DNA from: Pseudodonghicola sp048268305 | Lineage (GTDB): Bacteria > Pseudomonadota > Alphaproteobacteria > Rhodobacterales > Rhodobacteraceae | Length of the DNA stretch: 64,000 nucleotides | Assembly (NCBI RefSeq): GCF_048268305.1 | Contig: NZ_JBLWVT010000004.1 | Coordinates: 372,001-436,000, forward strand | Direction of reading: 5' to 3' | Shown here: positions 51,196 through 59,127 of the stretch, piece after piece | Position numbering within the stretch: the first letter of the stretch is position 1 | Layout: the number at the start of each line of letters is the position of its first letter | Notes under the pieces: model-generated | Seen by the model: the letters and a program-made list of their open reading frames with translations, nothing else | What the model was told of the DNA's origin: nothing | Database searches by the model: none | Translations under genes and position numbers: made by a program

Positions 51196-51990
51196 TCAGC
51201 CCAGCGGCAATACGCCGGAATGCCCCATCAGAACCGAGATCTTGCGGGCTGTTTCCAGCACTGCCTCGACATGGCCGGGCGCCGGCTCCGCGCCAAGCGA
51301 CTGCGTCAGATCGACGATGCCGACGGTGCCGCAGACCATGCCCGAGCCATCGAGAATCGGGCTTGCCAGCGTGTTCAGCCCCAATGCGGCCTGGTTGGGG
51401 GCCACCGCCCAGCCGCATTTCCGGATCTCGGCGAATTCTGCGGCGAGCGTGTCGGGGTTGGTGATCGTCTGCGGCGTATAGGCGGTCAGATCGCCGCTCA
51501 GGACACGCCGCTGGAAGGCGGGCGAGGAAAAGGCGGTGGCCACCTTGCCCTGGGCCGAGCCGTGGAACGACAGCAGGGAGCCGACGCGCACCCCGATCTC
51601 GATCGGTGACGGTCCGCGCACGGTGGCGATCACCAGCATGCCTTCGGGCGTGAGTTGCGAGGCGACGGCGGAATGGCCTAGCTGGTCGCGCAGTTCCAGC
51701 AGTGCATCGCGACTCGCGCCGATCAGCCCGGTGTTATCGAGCACCGCCTGCCCCAGCGAGACCAGCTTGTGCCCGATGTCATAGCGTTCCGAGTCCTCGT
51801 GCTGAAACACATACCCTTGTTGAACCAGCGTTTGCAGATGGCGATGGATGCGGCTTTTGCTGGTGCCCAAGGCGGTGGCCAGGCTGGTGACGCCGACGCC
51901 CTTTCCGGTGCGCGCCACATGTTCGACGATCTGCATCGTGAGAATGACGGACTGAAGCCCTTCCATCGTTTTCTTTTCTCCATCGGGCAT
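51196..51990 (-). CDS. IclR-family transcriptional regulator
   Basis: This 264-residue regulator has an N-terminal winged helix (VTSLATALGTSKSRIHRHLQTLVQQGYV at about residues 34-61) and an IclR ligand-binding domain (VRVGSLLSFHGSAQGKVATAF, NQAALGLNTLASPILDGSGMVCGTVGIVD). It sits between the cupin-TRAP operon and the divergent hydrolase-aldolase operon and most likely controls both. GAGGAAAAGCCG precedes the ATG at 51990; an internal ATG at 51966 is less likely. The inducer is presumably the imported acid. Confidence 0.92.
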   Translation of the reverse strand: MPDGEKKTMEGLQSVILTMQIVEHVARTGKGVGVTSLATALGTSKSRIHRHLQTLVQQGYVFQHEDSERYDIGHKLVSLGQAVLDNTGLIGASRDALLELRDQLGHSAVASQLTPEGMLVIATVRGPSPIEIGVRVGSLLSFHGSAQGKVATAFSSPAFQRRVLSGDLTAYTPQTITNPDTLAAEFAEIRKCGWAVAPNQAALGLNTLASPILDGSGMVCGTVGIVDLTQSLGAEPAPGHVEAVLETARKISVLMGHSGVLPLG

Positions 51991-52090
51991 CGGCTTTTCC
52001 TCACATTTCGCGCTTCGCCAAGGTCTTACATCTGTGCGCCACCACCGCGCAACTGCGGCGGCATTGGCATGCCGGCCGCAACTTCACCGC

Positions 52091-52118
52091 TTGACAGTGG
52101 CTGATTACGAAAAATAAT
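52091..52118 (+). promoter_or_regulatory. Probable sigma-70 promoter of the hydrolase-aldolase operon
   Basis: TTGACA (52091-52096) and AATAAT (52113-52118) are 16 bp apart, 118 bp upstream of the start codon at 52237. This is one of the best promoter matches in the window. Confidence 0.55.
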
Positions 52119-52127
52119 AGAACATGA

Positions 52128-52142
52128 TCCCGCTGAGCGGGA
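52128..52142. promoter_or_regulatory. Palindrome TCCCGCT-G-AGCGGGA just downstream of the promoter
   Basis: This perfect seven-base inverted repeat around a single G begins about ten bases after the -10 box, near the expected transcript start. It may be an operator for the IclR protein, or a 5' hairpin in the mRNA. Confidence 0.45.
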
Positions 52143-52236
52143 CAAGAACAAATCATACCAGGGCGCGGCGAACCTGCGCCCCAGCGATTGCGCGGCCAGG
52201 ACCGACGGAATCGCACTGCAACCGGGAGGAGACCCC

Positions 52237-53160
52237 ATGACAACTTCAGACACGCAGGCGCTTGAGCAAGAGGCGCGGATCGCCGAGATCCTGAAAGGTG
52301 CGGTAGACCCGCATGTGCACAGCGGGCCGTCGATCGCCCCGCGTGCGGTCGATCATCTGGAGCTGGCGCGGATGCTGTCAGAGGCGGGTTTCGCCGCGGT
52401 GGTGACCAAGGATCACGATTATTCCGGCGTCATGTGCGCCACGATGATCCAGCATCACTTCCCCGAACTTGAAACGCAGGTCTTCTCGGGCATCGTGCTC
52501 AACAACGTGGTGGGCGGGCTGAACCCCTATGCGGTGGAGCATACCGCGGCGATGGATGGCAAGATCGTCTGGCTGCCGACGCTGGCCGCCGAGAATCACC
52601 TGAAATGGGAAGTCACCTCGGGCTGGTCGCATCCCGCGTCGACGCAGAAAATCCGCCCGGCGAGCGGGGTCGCGCTGTTTGATGACGAGGGGCGGATGCT
52701 GCCCGAGTTGCTGGACGTGCTGGACGTCTGCGCCGCGACGGGCCTGGCGCTGGCAAGCGGACATATCCATGTGAGCGAGACCAAGAAGATCTTCGCCGAA
52801 GCCAAACGGCGTGGCGTCGAGCGGTTGATCTTCACCCACCCCGAGGACATCGTCGGCGCCTCGCTGGAAGACACGCTCGAACTCGCCGACATGGGCGCGC
52901 AGGTCGAGCATTCTTTGGCCTTCTTCCTCGAAGGCTCGAAGTTCAGGACCCGGACGACGGAAGAGCTGAAGGTCTTCATTGATCTTGTCGGGCCGGAACG
53001 CACGATTCTGTGCTCCGATCTCGGGCAGGTGGGGACGCTGACGCCGCTGGAAGGTTTCCAGAACGCCGTCGCGACCTGTCTCGCGCTCGGCTATTCCGAC
53101 GCGCAAATCCACGCGATGGTGGCGACCAATGCCGCCGATGTCATCGGTCTGAACGGCTGA
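52237..53160 (+). CDS. DUF6282-like metal-dependent hydrolase
   Basis: This 307-residue protein looks like an amidohydrolase/PHP-type barrel: DPHVHSGPS at residues 24-32 with His26 and His28, VVTKDHDYSGV near residue 55, ASGHIHVSET near residue 170, FTHPEDIVG near residue 200 and CSDLGQVGTLTP near residue 260, which together supply enough His and Asp for a metal centre. I recognise the layout as DUF6282; its activity is not established. Lactonase or sugar-acid hydrolase roles are possible. GGGAGGAGACCCC precedes the ATG. The aldolase gene follows 15 bp downstream. Confidence 0.78.
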   Translation: MTTSDTQALEQEARIAEILKGAVDPHVHSGPSIAPRAVDHLELARMLSEAGFAAVVTKDHDYSGVMCATMIQHHFPELETQVFSGIVLNNVVGGLNPYAVEHTAAMDGKIVWLPTLAAENHLKWEVTSGWSHPASTQKIRPASGVALFDDEGRMLPELLDVLDVCAATGLALASGHIHVSETKKIFAEAKRRGVERLIFTHPEDIVGASLEDTLELADMGAQVEHSLAFFLEGSKFRTRTTEELKVFIDLVGPERTILCSDLGQVGTLTPLEGFQNAVATCLALGYSDAQIHAMVATNAADVIGLNG

Positions 53161-53175
53161 CGGAAGGGGATGGAG

Positions 53176-53934
53176 ATGACAGGCAGCCTCAGAGCCCGCA
53201 TTCGCGCCGGTGACCTTCTGGTCGGCAGTTTCATCAAGACGCCGTCGCCCCATGTGGTCGAGATCATGGGGCTTGCCGGCCTCGATTTCGCGGTGATCGA
53301 TCAGGAACATGCCCCCATCGAGCTGGGGCATCTCGACATGCTTTCCCTTGCAGGGCGCGCGGTGGGTCTGCCGCTGTTGTCGCGGCGATGGGGCGCCGGC
53401 ACGGATTGGATCGCGCCCTTGCTTGATCTCGGGCTGACCGGGGTGATGGTGCCGCACGTGCTGGACCGGGCGGCGACGGAGGCGGTGTGTGATGCGGTGC
53501 GTTTTGCCCGCAACAAGCGCGGCCTGTCGCCGTCGCCCCGGGCCGGGAACTATGGCGGGATGAGCATCGCCGATTATCGCGCCGCCAGTGACGAGACGAG
53601 CGTGGTGATGGTGCAGATCGAGGACGCGAGCGCGCTCGAACACCTCGACGACATCGCCGCCTGCGAGGATGTCGATCTGCTGTTCATCGGGCCGGCGGAT
53701 CTGTCGCAATCCATGGGCGTCGGGTTCCCCTCGGCCGAGCTGGACGCCGCCATCGAACGGGTGATCGCGGCCGGCAAGCGCGCGGGGGTGGCCATCGGCC
53801 TGTTCGTCGGCGCGGCCGGGCAAATCCCGGCCTGGCACGCCAAGGGGGTGACCCTCTTTGTCTGCGGCTCTGACCAGGCGCTGCTTCGAAAATCAGCGAC
53901 CGAGCTGATCGCGGTGGCGAAGGCGGGGGCATAG
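53176..53934 (+). CDS. HpcH/HpaI-family class II aldolase
   Basis: This 252-residue TIM-barrel aldolase has the family motifs GSFIKTPSPHVVEIMGLAGLDFAVIDQEHAP (Glu/His region near residue 43), LSRRWG near residue 69, GVMVPHV and LLFIGPADLSQSMG, where Asp and Glu bind the divalent metal. It should cleave a 2-keto-3-deoxy or 4-hydroxy-2-oxo acid to pyruvate and an aldehyde. The ATG at 53176 is chosen because AAGGGG lies six bases before it; the ATG at 53170 is too close. With the TRAP importer and IclR control it suggests use of an acidic sugar or similar compound. Confidence 0.88.
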   Translation: MTGSLRARIRAGDLLVGSFIKTPSPHVVEIMGLAGLDFAVIDQEHAPIELGHLDMLSLAGRAVGLPLLSRRWGAGTDWIAPLLDLGLTGVMVPHVLDRAATEAVCDAVRFARNKRGLSPSPRAGNYGGMSIADYRAASDETSVVMVQIEDASALEHLDDIAACEDVDLLFIGPADLSQSMGVGFPSAELDAAIERVIAAGKRAGVAIGLFVGAAGQIPAWHAKGVTLFVCGSDQALLRKSATELIAVAKAGA

Positions 53935-53967
53935 GTCGCGCCCCGCTTCACACGGATGAGAGAACGC

Positions 53968-53997
53968 GCCCTCCCGTTGCATCTCTGGCGGGGGGGC
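53968..53997 (+). terminator. Possible terminator after the aldolase gene
   Basis: GCCCTCCCG and CGGGGGGGC can form a nine-base stem with one T-G pair and a 12-base loop, 33 bp after the aldolase stop. No T-run follows. Confidence 0.4.
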
Positions 53998-54713
53998 AAT
54001 CAGGCGTGACGGCATCGCCTGATCGCCCGCGGGTCGCGCGGGCGGGCTGGACCATGACGCCCTGGCGCAGATCGCTCTGGACAGCCTTTTATCCCGCGAC
54101 CGTCAGTGACGGGTAAGCTGAGGGCGGTGTCGCCGGTCCGGACGGCGGTGCGGAGCTGAAGCTCGGCAATCTCGCGGTCGAGGTCCCGCGCCATCAACCG
54201 CCGCCGCAGAGTCGCCGTTCGGGGCCGCCAGGCTTGCCCGAGGCCGCTCGCCCCTGATGCCTGCGCTGTCGATCAGCAGGTGCCGCGGCCCCCTTGGCGC
54301 CACGGTCGGGATGTTCACAGACAGGGGCGTCAGGCGGGGCGCCATACCGAACAAGATCTTCGTCGAAAGACAGGTGTGATTGGCGGCATCGTTATCGCTC
54401 TGCTGCCGGTGACGCTCGCCGGTCGGCGTGGCGTCGCGGCTCATCTCGGGCGCGAGTCAGATCATCAGCGAGCCCCGGCGCTTGAGCGCTTAGGTATCGG
54501 CGGGCCAGTTTCTGGTCTTGCAGGTCGGGGGTGTTGGTCTGCTGATGCCGCCCAGCTATCACGCTGGATTCGCAAGATGAATCCCTCACGCCATTTGCGC
54601 GACAGAACTCCGCGGCGCTCAGGATGGCATGGGGCGCCAGTCTTGTTCGGCCAAGATGCCGAGTTGGACCCGGCAGGTTCCAATCTTCGGCGCGCGCCAC
54701 ATATTAAGGGAAA
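53998..54713. other. Gene-poor segment with transposase remnant
   Basis: No intact gene is found between the aldolase operon and tRNA-Gln. Most of the stretch is explained by the decayed IS5-family element described separately; the 120 bp next to the tRNA show nothing recognisable. Confidence 0.6.
54090..54552 (-). pseudogene. Degenerate IS5-family transposase remnant
   Basis: Read on the minus strand, pieces of an IS5-type transposase follow in order: KTRNWPADT, stop, ALKRRGSLMI, stop, PEMSRDATPTGERHRQQ, CLSTKILFGMA, LSVNIPTVAPRGPRHLLIDSAG, then after a frameshift LMARDLDREIAELQLRTAV and the end LPVTDG. The order and wording match the IS5-like transposases common in Rhodobacteraceae. At least two in-frame stops, one frameshift and two internal deletions (about 35 codons and well over 100 codons) make it inactive. 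Terminal repeats were not identified with confidence; the element probably extends to about 54585. Confidence 0.75.
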
Positions 54714-54788
54714 TGGCTGGGGTGGTAGGATTCGAACCTACGGTACACGGTACCAAAAACCGTTGCCTTACCGCTTGGCTACACCCCA
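54714..54788 (-). tRNA. tRNA-Gln (anticodon TTG)
   Basis: The minus strand folds as a standard cloverleaf. The acceptor stem is TGGGGTG/CACCCCA, the D-arm lies in AGCCAAGCGGTAAGGC, the anticodon stem ACGGT/ACCGT encloses TTTTGGT with anticodon TTG, and the T-arm is GTAGGTTCGAATCCTAC. The discriminator G is followed by an encoded CCA. The anticodon reads glutamine codons CAA and, by wobble, CAG. Confidence 0.96.
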
Positions 54789-54800
54789 ACAGTGAGCGGC

Positions 54801-54829
54801 TATCTACGCGGCTTGTTTGGCGGGTTCAA
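54801..54829 (-). promoter_or_regulatory. Promoter of tRNA-Gln
   Basis: On the minus strand TTGAAC (54829 to 54824) and TAGATA (54806 to 54801) are exactly 17 bp apart, with the tRNA beginning 12 bp after the -10 box. Confidence 0.65.
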
Positions 54830-54972
54830 GGCCCATCTTGAAAAAATTTCGACTTCTGACAGGAGAAATTTATCTCGGGCATTCCGTGCGGGATCCGGTG
54901 CAGACATTACCTGGAACCGCGCGGCTGCAGGCGCCGGCGGCAGTGCTGGAAATACGGGGGAGGGCGGTGGGG

Positions 54973-55539
54973 TTAGTCGCGAATCTCGTCGGCGTCGACG
55001 CCCCAGAGGTTGGTCTTCAGCGTCCAGCCGCGATAGCCGCCGGCCGAGATTCGGCACCAGTCGGCGGTGCATTCGCCGAGTCGCGCGATCACCCCCAGTT
55101 CGAATCGCGCGGCCAGCTGCGATTGCGGATCCGGGCGGTTGTAGATCGGGGTCATGTCCTGTTCGACCAGCACCGTGCGCACGCCCGACAGCAGCGCGTA
55201 ATGCACCCAGCCGCCGGCACCGTCGCGATCCTGCACCTTGCGCCAGTGGCCGTGTTCGGCGGTGATCTGCAGCGGCATGTCGCGGCGGGTGAACACCCAG
55301 TCGATCCGATGGGTCAGCGACGGGCCGCGGCGGACGTTGCCCTCGTCAGTCTTCAGCGAGACATAGCGCGGCAGCGGCAGGTGAGTCTCCTGCCCCAGCT
55401 TTTGATCTTCCGCCTGCGCCGGCAGGGCGAGAAAGCTGAATGCCAGAAGCGCCAGAGTGCGGCGCGTGATACCTAATGCCCTAGTCAAGACGGCCTGCCC
55501 GCAATTTTCTTTCGCCTCGGATGAAAAAGCCTGCGTCAT
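54973..55539 (-). CDS. SH3-domain protein, exported
   Basis: This 188-residue protein has an N-terminal hydrophobic segment (RRTLALLAFSFLALPAQAED at about residues 26-45, a plausible signal with cleavage after AQA). It is followed by a bacterial SH3-type repeat: YVSLKTDEGNVRRGPSLTHRIDWVFTRRDMPLQI, then HWRKVQDRDGAGGWVHYALLSG. Such proteins usually bind cell wall or act in stress sensing; the role is unknown. The start is uncertain because the region before the signal is long; ATG 55539 is the best ATG. It is divergent from the 2-hydroxyacid dehydrogenase gene. Confidence 0.75.
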   Translation of the reverse strand: MTQAFSSEAKENCGQAVLTRALGITRRTLALLAFSFLALPAQAEDQKLGQETHLPLPRYVSLKTDEGNVRRGPSLTHRIDWVFTRRDMPLQITAEHGHWRKVQDRDGAGGWVHYALLSGVRTVLVEQDMTPIYNRPDPQSQLAARFELGVIARLGECTADWCRISAGGYRGWTLKTNLWGVDADEIRD

Positions 55540-55624
55540 ATGCGCTTGGGGTTCTTGTGCCCCGGCTGTTCCTGCGCCACGATGCCATGGCGCAGGCTGG
55601 TTGGAAAGCTTTGGAGGAGCAGAA

Positions 55625-56611
55625 GTGCCAAGAGAACGACTGAGTGTTGTCGTCACGCGACGGTTGCCGGAAGCCGTGGAGACCCGGCTGAGTGAGTTGT
55701 TCGATGTGCGTCTGCGCGAGGATGACACGCCGATGACCCGTGCGGAACTGGTCGAGGCCGTCAGGACGGCCGATATTCTGGTGCCGACGCTGACCGATTC
55801 GATCGACGCCGGGCTGATCGCCCAGGCGGGCGAACGGCTGAAGCTGATCGCCAACTATGGCGCCGGGGTCGATCACATTGACGTCGCCACCGCGCGGCAG
55901 CGCGGCGTGCTGGTGTCGAACACGCCCGGCGTGCTGACCGACGATACCGCCGACATGACCATGGCGCTGATTCTCGCCGTCACCCGCCGCATCCCCGAGG
56001 GGCTCGCCCTGATGCAGAAGGGCGAATGGACCGGCTGGGCGCCGACCGCGCTGCTGGGCGGGCGGATCAGTGGCCGGCGGCTTGGCATCCTCGGCATGGG
56101 GCGGATCGGCCAGGCGGTGGCGCGCCGCGCCGCGGCCTTCGGCATGCAGGTGCATTATCACAACCGCCGCCGGGTGCGTCCCGAGATCGAAGAGGCGCTG
56201 GAGGCCACCTATTGGGAAAGCCTCGACCAGATGGTGGCGCGGATGGACGTGATTTCCGTCAACTGCCCCTCGACCCCCAGCACCTTCCACCTGCTGAACG
56301 CGCGCCGGCTGGGGCTGATGAAACCCTCGGCGGTGATCGTCAACACCTCGCGCGGCGAGGTGATCGACGAAAGCGCGCTGGCCCGGCTGATCCGCGCCGG
56401 CAATATCGCCGGGGCGGGGCTCGACGTGTACGAGCGCGGCAGCGATGTCGCCGCAACGTTGCGCGATCTGTCCAATGTGGTGCTGCTGCCGCATATGGGA
56501 TCGGCCACCATCGAGGGGCGGATCGAGATGGGCGAGAAGGTGATCATCAACATCAAGACCTTCGAAGACGGCCACCGGCCGCCCGATCTTGTCGTACCGG
56601 GCATGCTGTAA
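55625..56611 (+). CDS. D-2-hydroxyacid dehydrogenase (glyoxylate/hydroxypyruvate reductase type)
   Basis: This 328-residue NAD(P)-dependent enzyme resembles GyaR/GhrB-type glyoxylate reductases. The Rossmann loop is LGILGMGRIGQAVARR near residue 155. Catalytic residues are Arg in VNTSRGEVIDE near residue 240, Glu in GLDVYERG near residue 268 and His in LLPHMGSAT near residue 288. HNRRRVRPEIE after the second strand suggests NADP preference. The start is GTG with GGAGGAGCAGAA before it. It probably reduces glyoxylate or hydroxypyruvate. Confidence 0.9.
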   Translation: MPRERLSVVVTRRLPEAVETRLSELFDVRLREDDTPMTRAELVEAVRTADILVPTLTDSIDAGLIAQAGERLKLIANYGAGVDHIDVATARQRGVLVSNTPGVLTDDTADMTMALILAVTRRIPEGLALMQKGEWTGWAPTALLGGRISGRRLGILGMGRIGQAVARRAAAFGMQVHYHNRRRVRPEIEEALEATYWESLDQMVARMDVISVNCPSTPSTFHLLNARRLGLMKPSAVIVNTSRGEVIDESALARLIRAGNIAGAGLDVYERGSDVAATLRDLSNVVLLPHMGSATIEGRIEMGEKVIINIKTFEDGHRPPDLVVPGML

Positions 56612-56620
56612 CCCGCGGCC

Positions 56621-57166
56621 ATGCGGTGTTTCCTGGCGATCGCCCTGTCTGATCAGGCGATCGCCGCGCTGACCCGGTTGCAGACGGGGCTGCCCCTCGG
56701 CCGCCCCGTGGCGCCGGAGAATCTGCATCTGACCCTGGCCTTTCTTGGCGATCAGCCTGACGCGGCGCTTGAGGCGCTGCATGAGGAGCTTGAGCGCCTT
56801 GCCGTTCCCCCCTTCACGCTGCGGTTCACCGGGCTTGGCACCTTTGGCGGGCTGCGGCCTCGGGTGGTCTTCGCCGATGTCGCCGCCGATCCCGGGGTGA
56901 TGTCGCTGCAGGCCGAGATCACCCGCGCGCTGCGCCGTGCCGGACTTGTCCCCCCGAAGGAGCGTTTCCACCCCCATGTGACCCTGGCCCGTCTGAACAC
57001 CGGCGGCCCGCGCGAGGCCGAGGCGCTGCGCGGCTTCATCACCCGGTTCGGCGAGACGCCGCTGCCAGAGGTGCCGGTGCTGGGCTTCGGCCTCTATCGC
57101 TCCACCCTGCATCCCAAGGGCGCGCGATACGATCTTCTTGCGGAGTATGGCGCGACCGTAAGCTGA
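56621..57166 (+). CDS. thpR: RNA 2',3'-cyclic phosphodiesterase
   Basis: This 181-residue 2H-phosphoesterase has both catalytic motifs: His36-x-Thr38 in NLHLTLAFLG and His119-x-Thr121 in FHPHVTLAR. Length and spacing match ThpR (LigT), which opens 2',3'-cyclic phosphates on RNA ends. It starts nine bases after the dehydrogenase stop and is probably co-transcribed, although no functional link is known. Confidence 0.92.
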   Translation: MRCFLAIALSDQAIAALTRLQTGLPLGRPVAPENLHLTLAFLGDQPDAALEALHEELERLAVPPFTLRFTGLGTFGGLRPRVVFADVAADPGVMSLQAEITRALRRAGLVPPKERFHPHVTLARLNTGGPREAEALRGFITRFGETPLPEVPVLGFGLYRSTLHPKGARYDLLAEYGATVS

Positions 57167-57261
57167 AGCGCCTGGCGCTTGCGGGCTGGAGGGTTGCCAC
57201 GGATTGCCAGCGGCGGTTGTTTCGCTACACTCCGCCAGTCCATCGAAGGGGAGGAGATCCC

Positions 57262-59043
57262 ATGCGTCGTTTCACCATTGTCTGTCTCGCCGGGCTGCTC
57301 TTTGCGTCGCCGCTCCTGGCGCAGCAGGCCGCCGACAAGGTGGCGCCCGAGATCGCGACCAAGGGCGATTTCGCCGCGATCTCTCCGGCGGTGGCGGCGT
57401 CGCTGGCGGCCAAGGCGGCCGGCCGGCCGGTCGAGGCCGCGCACTGGATGATCGCGGTCGCCAACCCGCATGCGGCCGAGGCCGGCGCGGCGGTGCTGCG
57501 CGCGGGGGGCACCGCGGCGGACGCGATGATTGCGGCGCAGGCGGTGCTGGGACTGGTCGAGCCGCAATCCTCCGGCCTGGGCGGCGGCGCCTTCCTGGTC
57601 TGGTATGACGCGGCGAGCGGTCAGCTCACGACCCTCGACGGGCGCGAGACGGCGCCGCTGGCGGCGCGGCCGCGGCTGTTTCAGGACGCCACCGGCCAGC
57701 CGCTCAGCTTCTATGACGCGGTGGTGGGGGGCAGATCCGTCGGCACCCCGGGCACGCCGGCGCTGCTGGCCGAGGCGCACCGCCGCTGGGGCCGGGCGGA
57801 TTGGCGCGATCTCTTCCGCCCGGCGATTGACCTGGCCGAGGGCGGTTTCGCCGTCTCGGCACGCCTGGCGGCGCTTGTCGATGACGATGCCGAGCGGCTG
57901 GCCCGGTTTCCCGAGACCGCCAGTTACTTCCTGCCCAATGGCAAGCCGCTGGCCGAGGGGCAGCTGCTGACCAATCCCGCCTATGCCGACACCTTGAGGC
58001 TTCTGGCTGAGAAAGGCACTGACGCCTTCTATGGTGGTCCGGTCGCCGAGGATATCGTCCGTGCGGTGCAGGGAGCCGAGGGCAATCCCGGGGTGCTCTC
58101 CGATATCGACCTGGCGCTTTATCAGGTGCGGGAACGGGCGCCGGTCTGCGTGAGCTATCGCGCGTATGAGGTCTGCGGCATGGGCCCGCCGTCTTCCGGG
58201 GCGCTGACGGTGGGGCAGATCCTCGGCATGCTCGACACCGTCGCGATGCCGGGGTCGGACAATCCGGCGGCCTGGCGGTTGATCGGCGATGCCTCGCGGC
58301 TCGCCTTCGCGGATCGGGGCCGCTACATGGCGGACGAGGATTTCGTGCCGATGCCGACCATGGGGTTGATCGCCCCCGCCTATCTGGCTGAACGAGCCAA
58401 GCTGCTGGCGGGCGACGATGCCCTCCCCGAGGTGGCGCCGGGCAATCCCGCCTTCGATCACGCGATGCTCTGGGCCGATGACGAGGCGATCGAACTGCCT
58501 TCGACCTCGCATATCTCCATCGTCGACAGCTATGGCAACGTGCTGTCGATGACCACGACGATCGAGAATTCCTTCGGTTCGCGGCTGATGGTGCGCGGGT
58601 TTCTCCTGAACAACGAACTCACCGATTTTTCCTTCCGGACCCAGAAGGATGGGGTGCCGATCGCAAACCGGTTGGAGCCGGGCAAGCGGCCGCGGTCGTC
58701 GATGGCGCCGACCATCGTGATGAAGGACGGCAAGCCGGTGCTGGCGATCGGTTCGCCCGGTGGCAGCCGCATCATCGGCTATGTGACGCAGGCGATCATC
58801 GCCTGGATCGACTGGCGTCGCGACGTGCAGCAGGCGGTGGCGATGCCGCACGCGGTCAACCGCTTCGGCAGCTATGACCTCGAGGCCGGCAGCGGCATCG
58901 AGGCGCTGGGGCCTGAGCTGGAGCAGATGGGCTATGAGGTGGCGCCGAAGGAACTGAATTCCGGTTTGCACGCGATCGAGATCGGCGAGACGCTGAAGGG
59001 GGGCGCCGATCCGCGCCGCGAGGGGATCGCCCTGGGCGAGTGA
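57262..59043 (+). CDS. ggt: Gamma-glutamyltransferase
   Basis: This 593-residue periplasmic Ntn hydrolase cleaves the gamma-glutamyl bond of glutathione and related compounds. A Sec signal covers residues 1-20 (cleavage after LLAQ). The precursor should self-cleave before Thr415 in PSTSHISIVD, which becomes the N-terminal nucleophile of the small subunit. Other motifs are GLGGGAFLVWYD, PPSSGALTVGQ, NNELTDFS and SPGGSRIIGYV with the Gly pair of the oxyanion hole. GGGGAGGAGATCCC precedes the ATG. A single gene. Confidence 0.94.
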   Translation: MRRFTIVCLAGLLFASPLLAQQAADKVAPEIATKGDFAAISPAVAASLAAKAAGRPVEAAHWMIAVANPHAAEAGAAVLRAGGTAADAMIAAQAVLGLVEPQSSGLGGGAFLVWYDAASGQLTTLDGRETAPLAARPRLFQDATGQPLSFYDAVVGGRSVGTPGTPALLAEAHRRWGRADWRDLFRPAIDLAEGGFAVSARLAALVDDDAERLARFPETASYFLPNGKPLAEGQLLTNPAYADTLRLLAEKGTDAFYGGPVAEDIVRAVQGAEGNPGVLSDIDLALYQVRERAPVCVSYRAYEVCGMGPPSSGALTVGQILGMLDTVAMPGSDNPAAWRLIGDASRLAFADRGRYMADEDFVPMPTMGLIAPAYLAERAKLLAGDDALPEVAPGNPAFDHAMLWADDEAIELPSTSHISIVDSYGNVLSMTTTIENSFGSRLMVRGFLLNNELTDFSFRTQKDGVPIANRLEPGKRPRSSMAPTIVMKDGKPVLAIGSPGGSRIIGYVTQAIIAWIDWRRDVQQAVAMPHAVNRFGSYDLEAGSGIEALGPELEQMGYEVAPKELNSGLHAIEIGETLKGGADPRREGIALGE

Positions 59044-59127
59044 GACGCGGCCAGGTTCCGGCCCGGCGCGCCGATTGACGGGGGGGCGAAACCGGTTATT
59101 GTCCGGCCGCGAAATGGAGTGAAAGAC

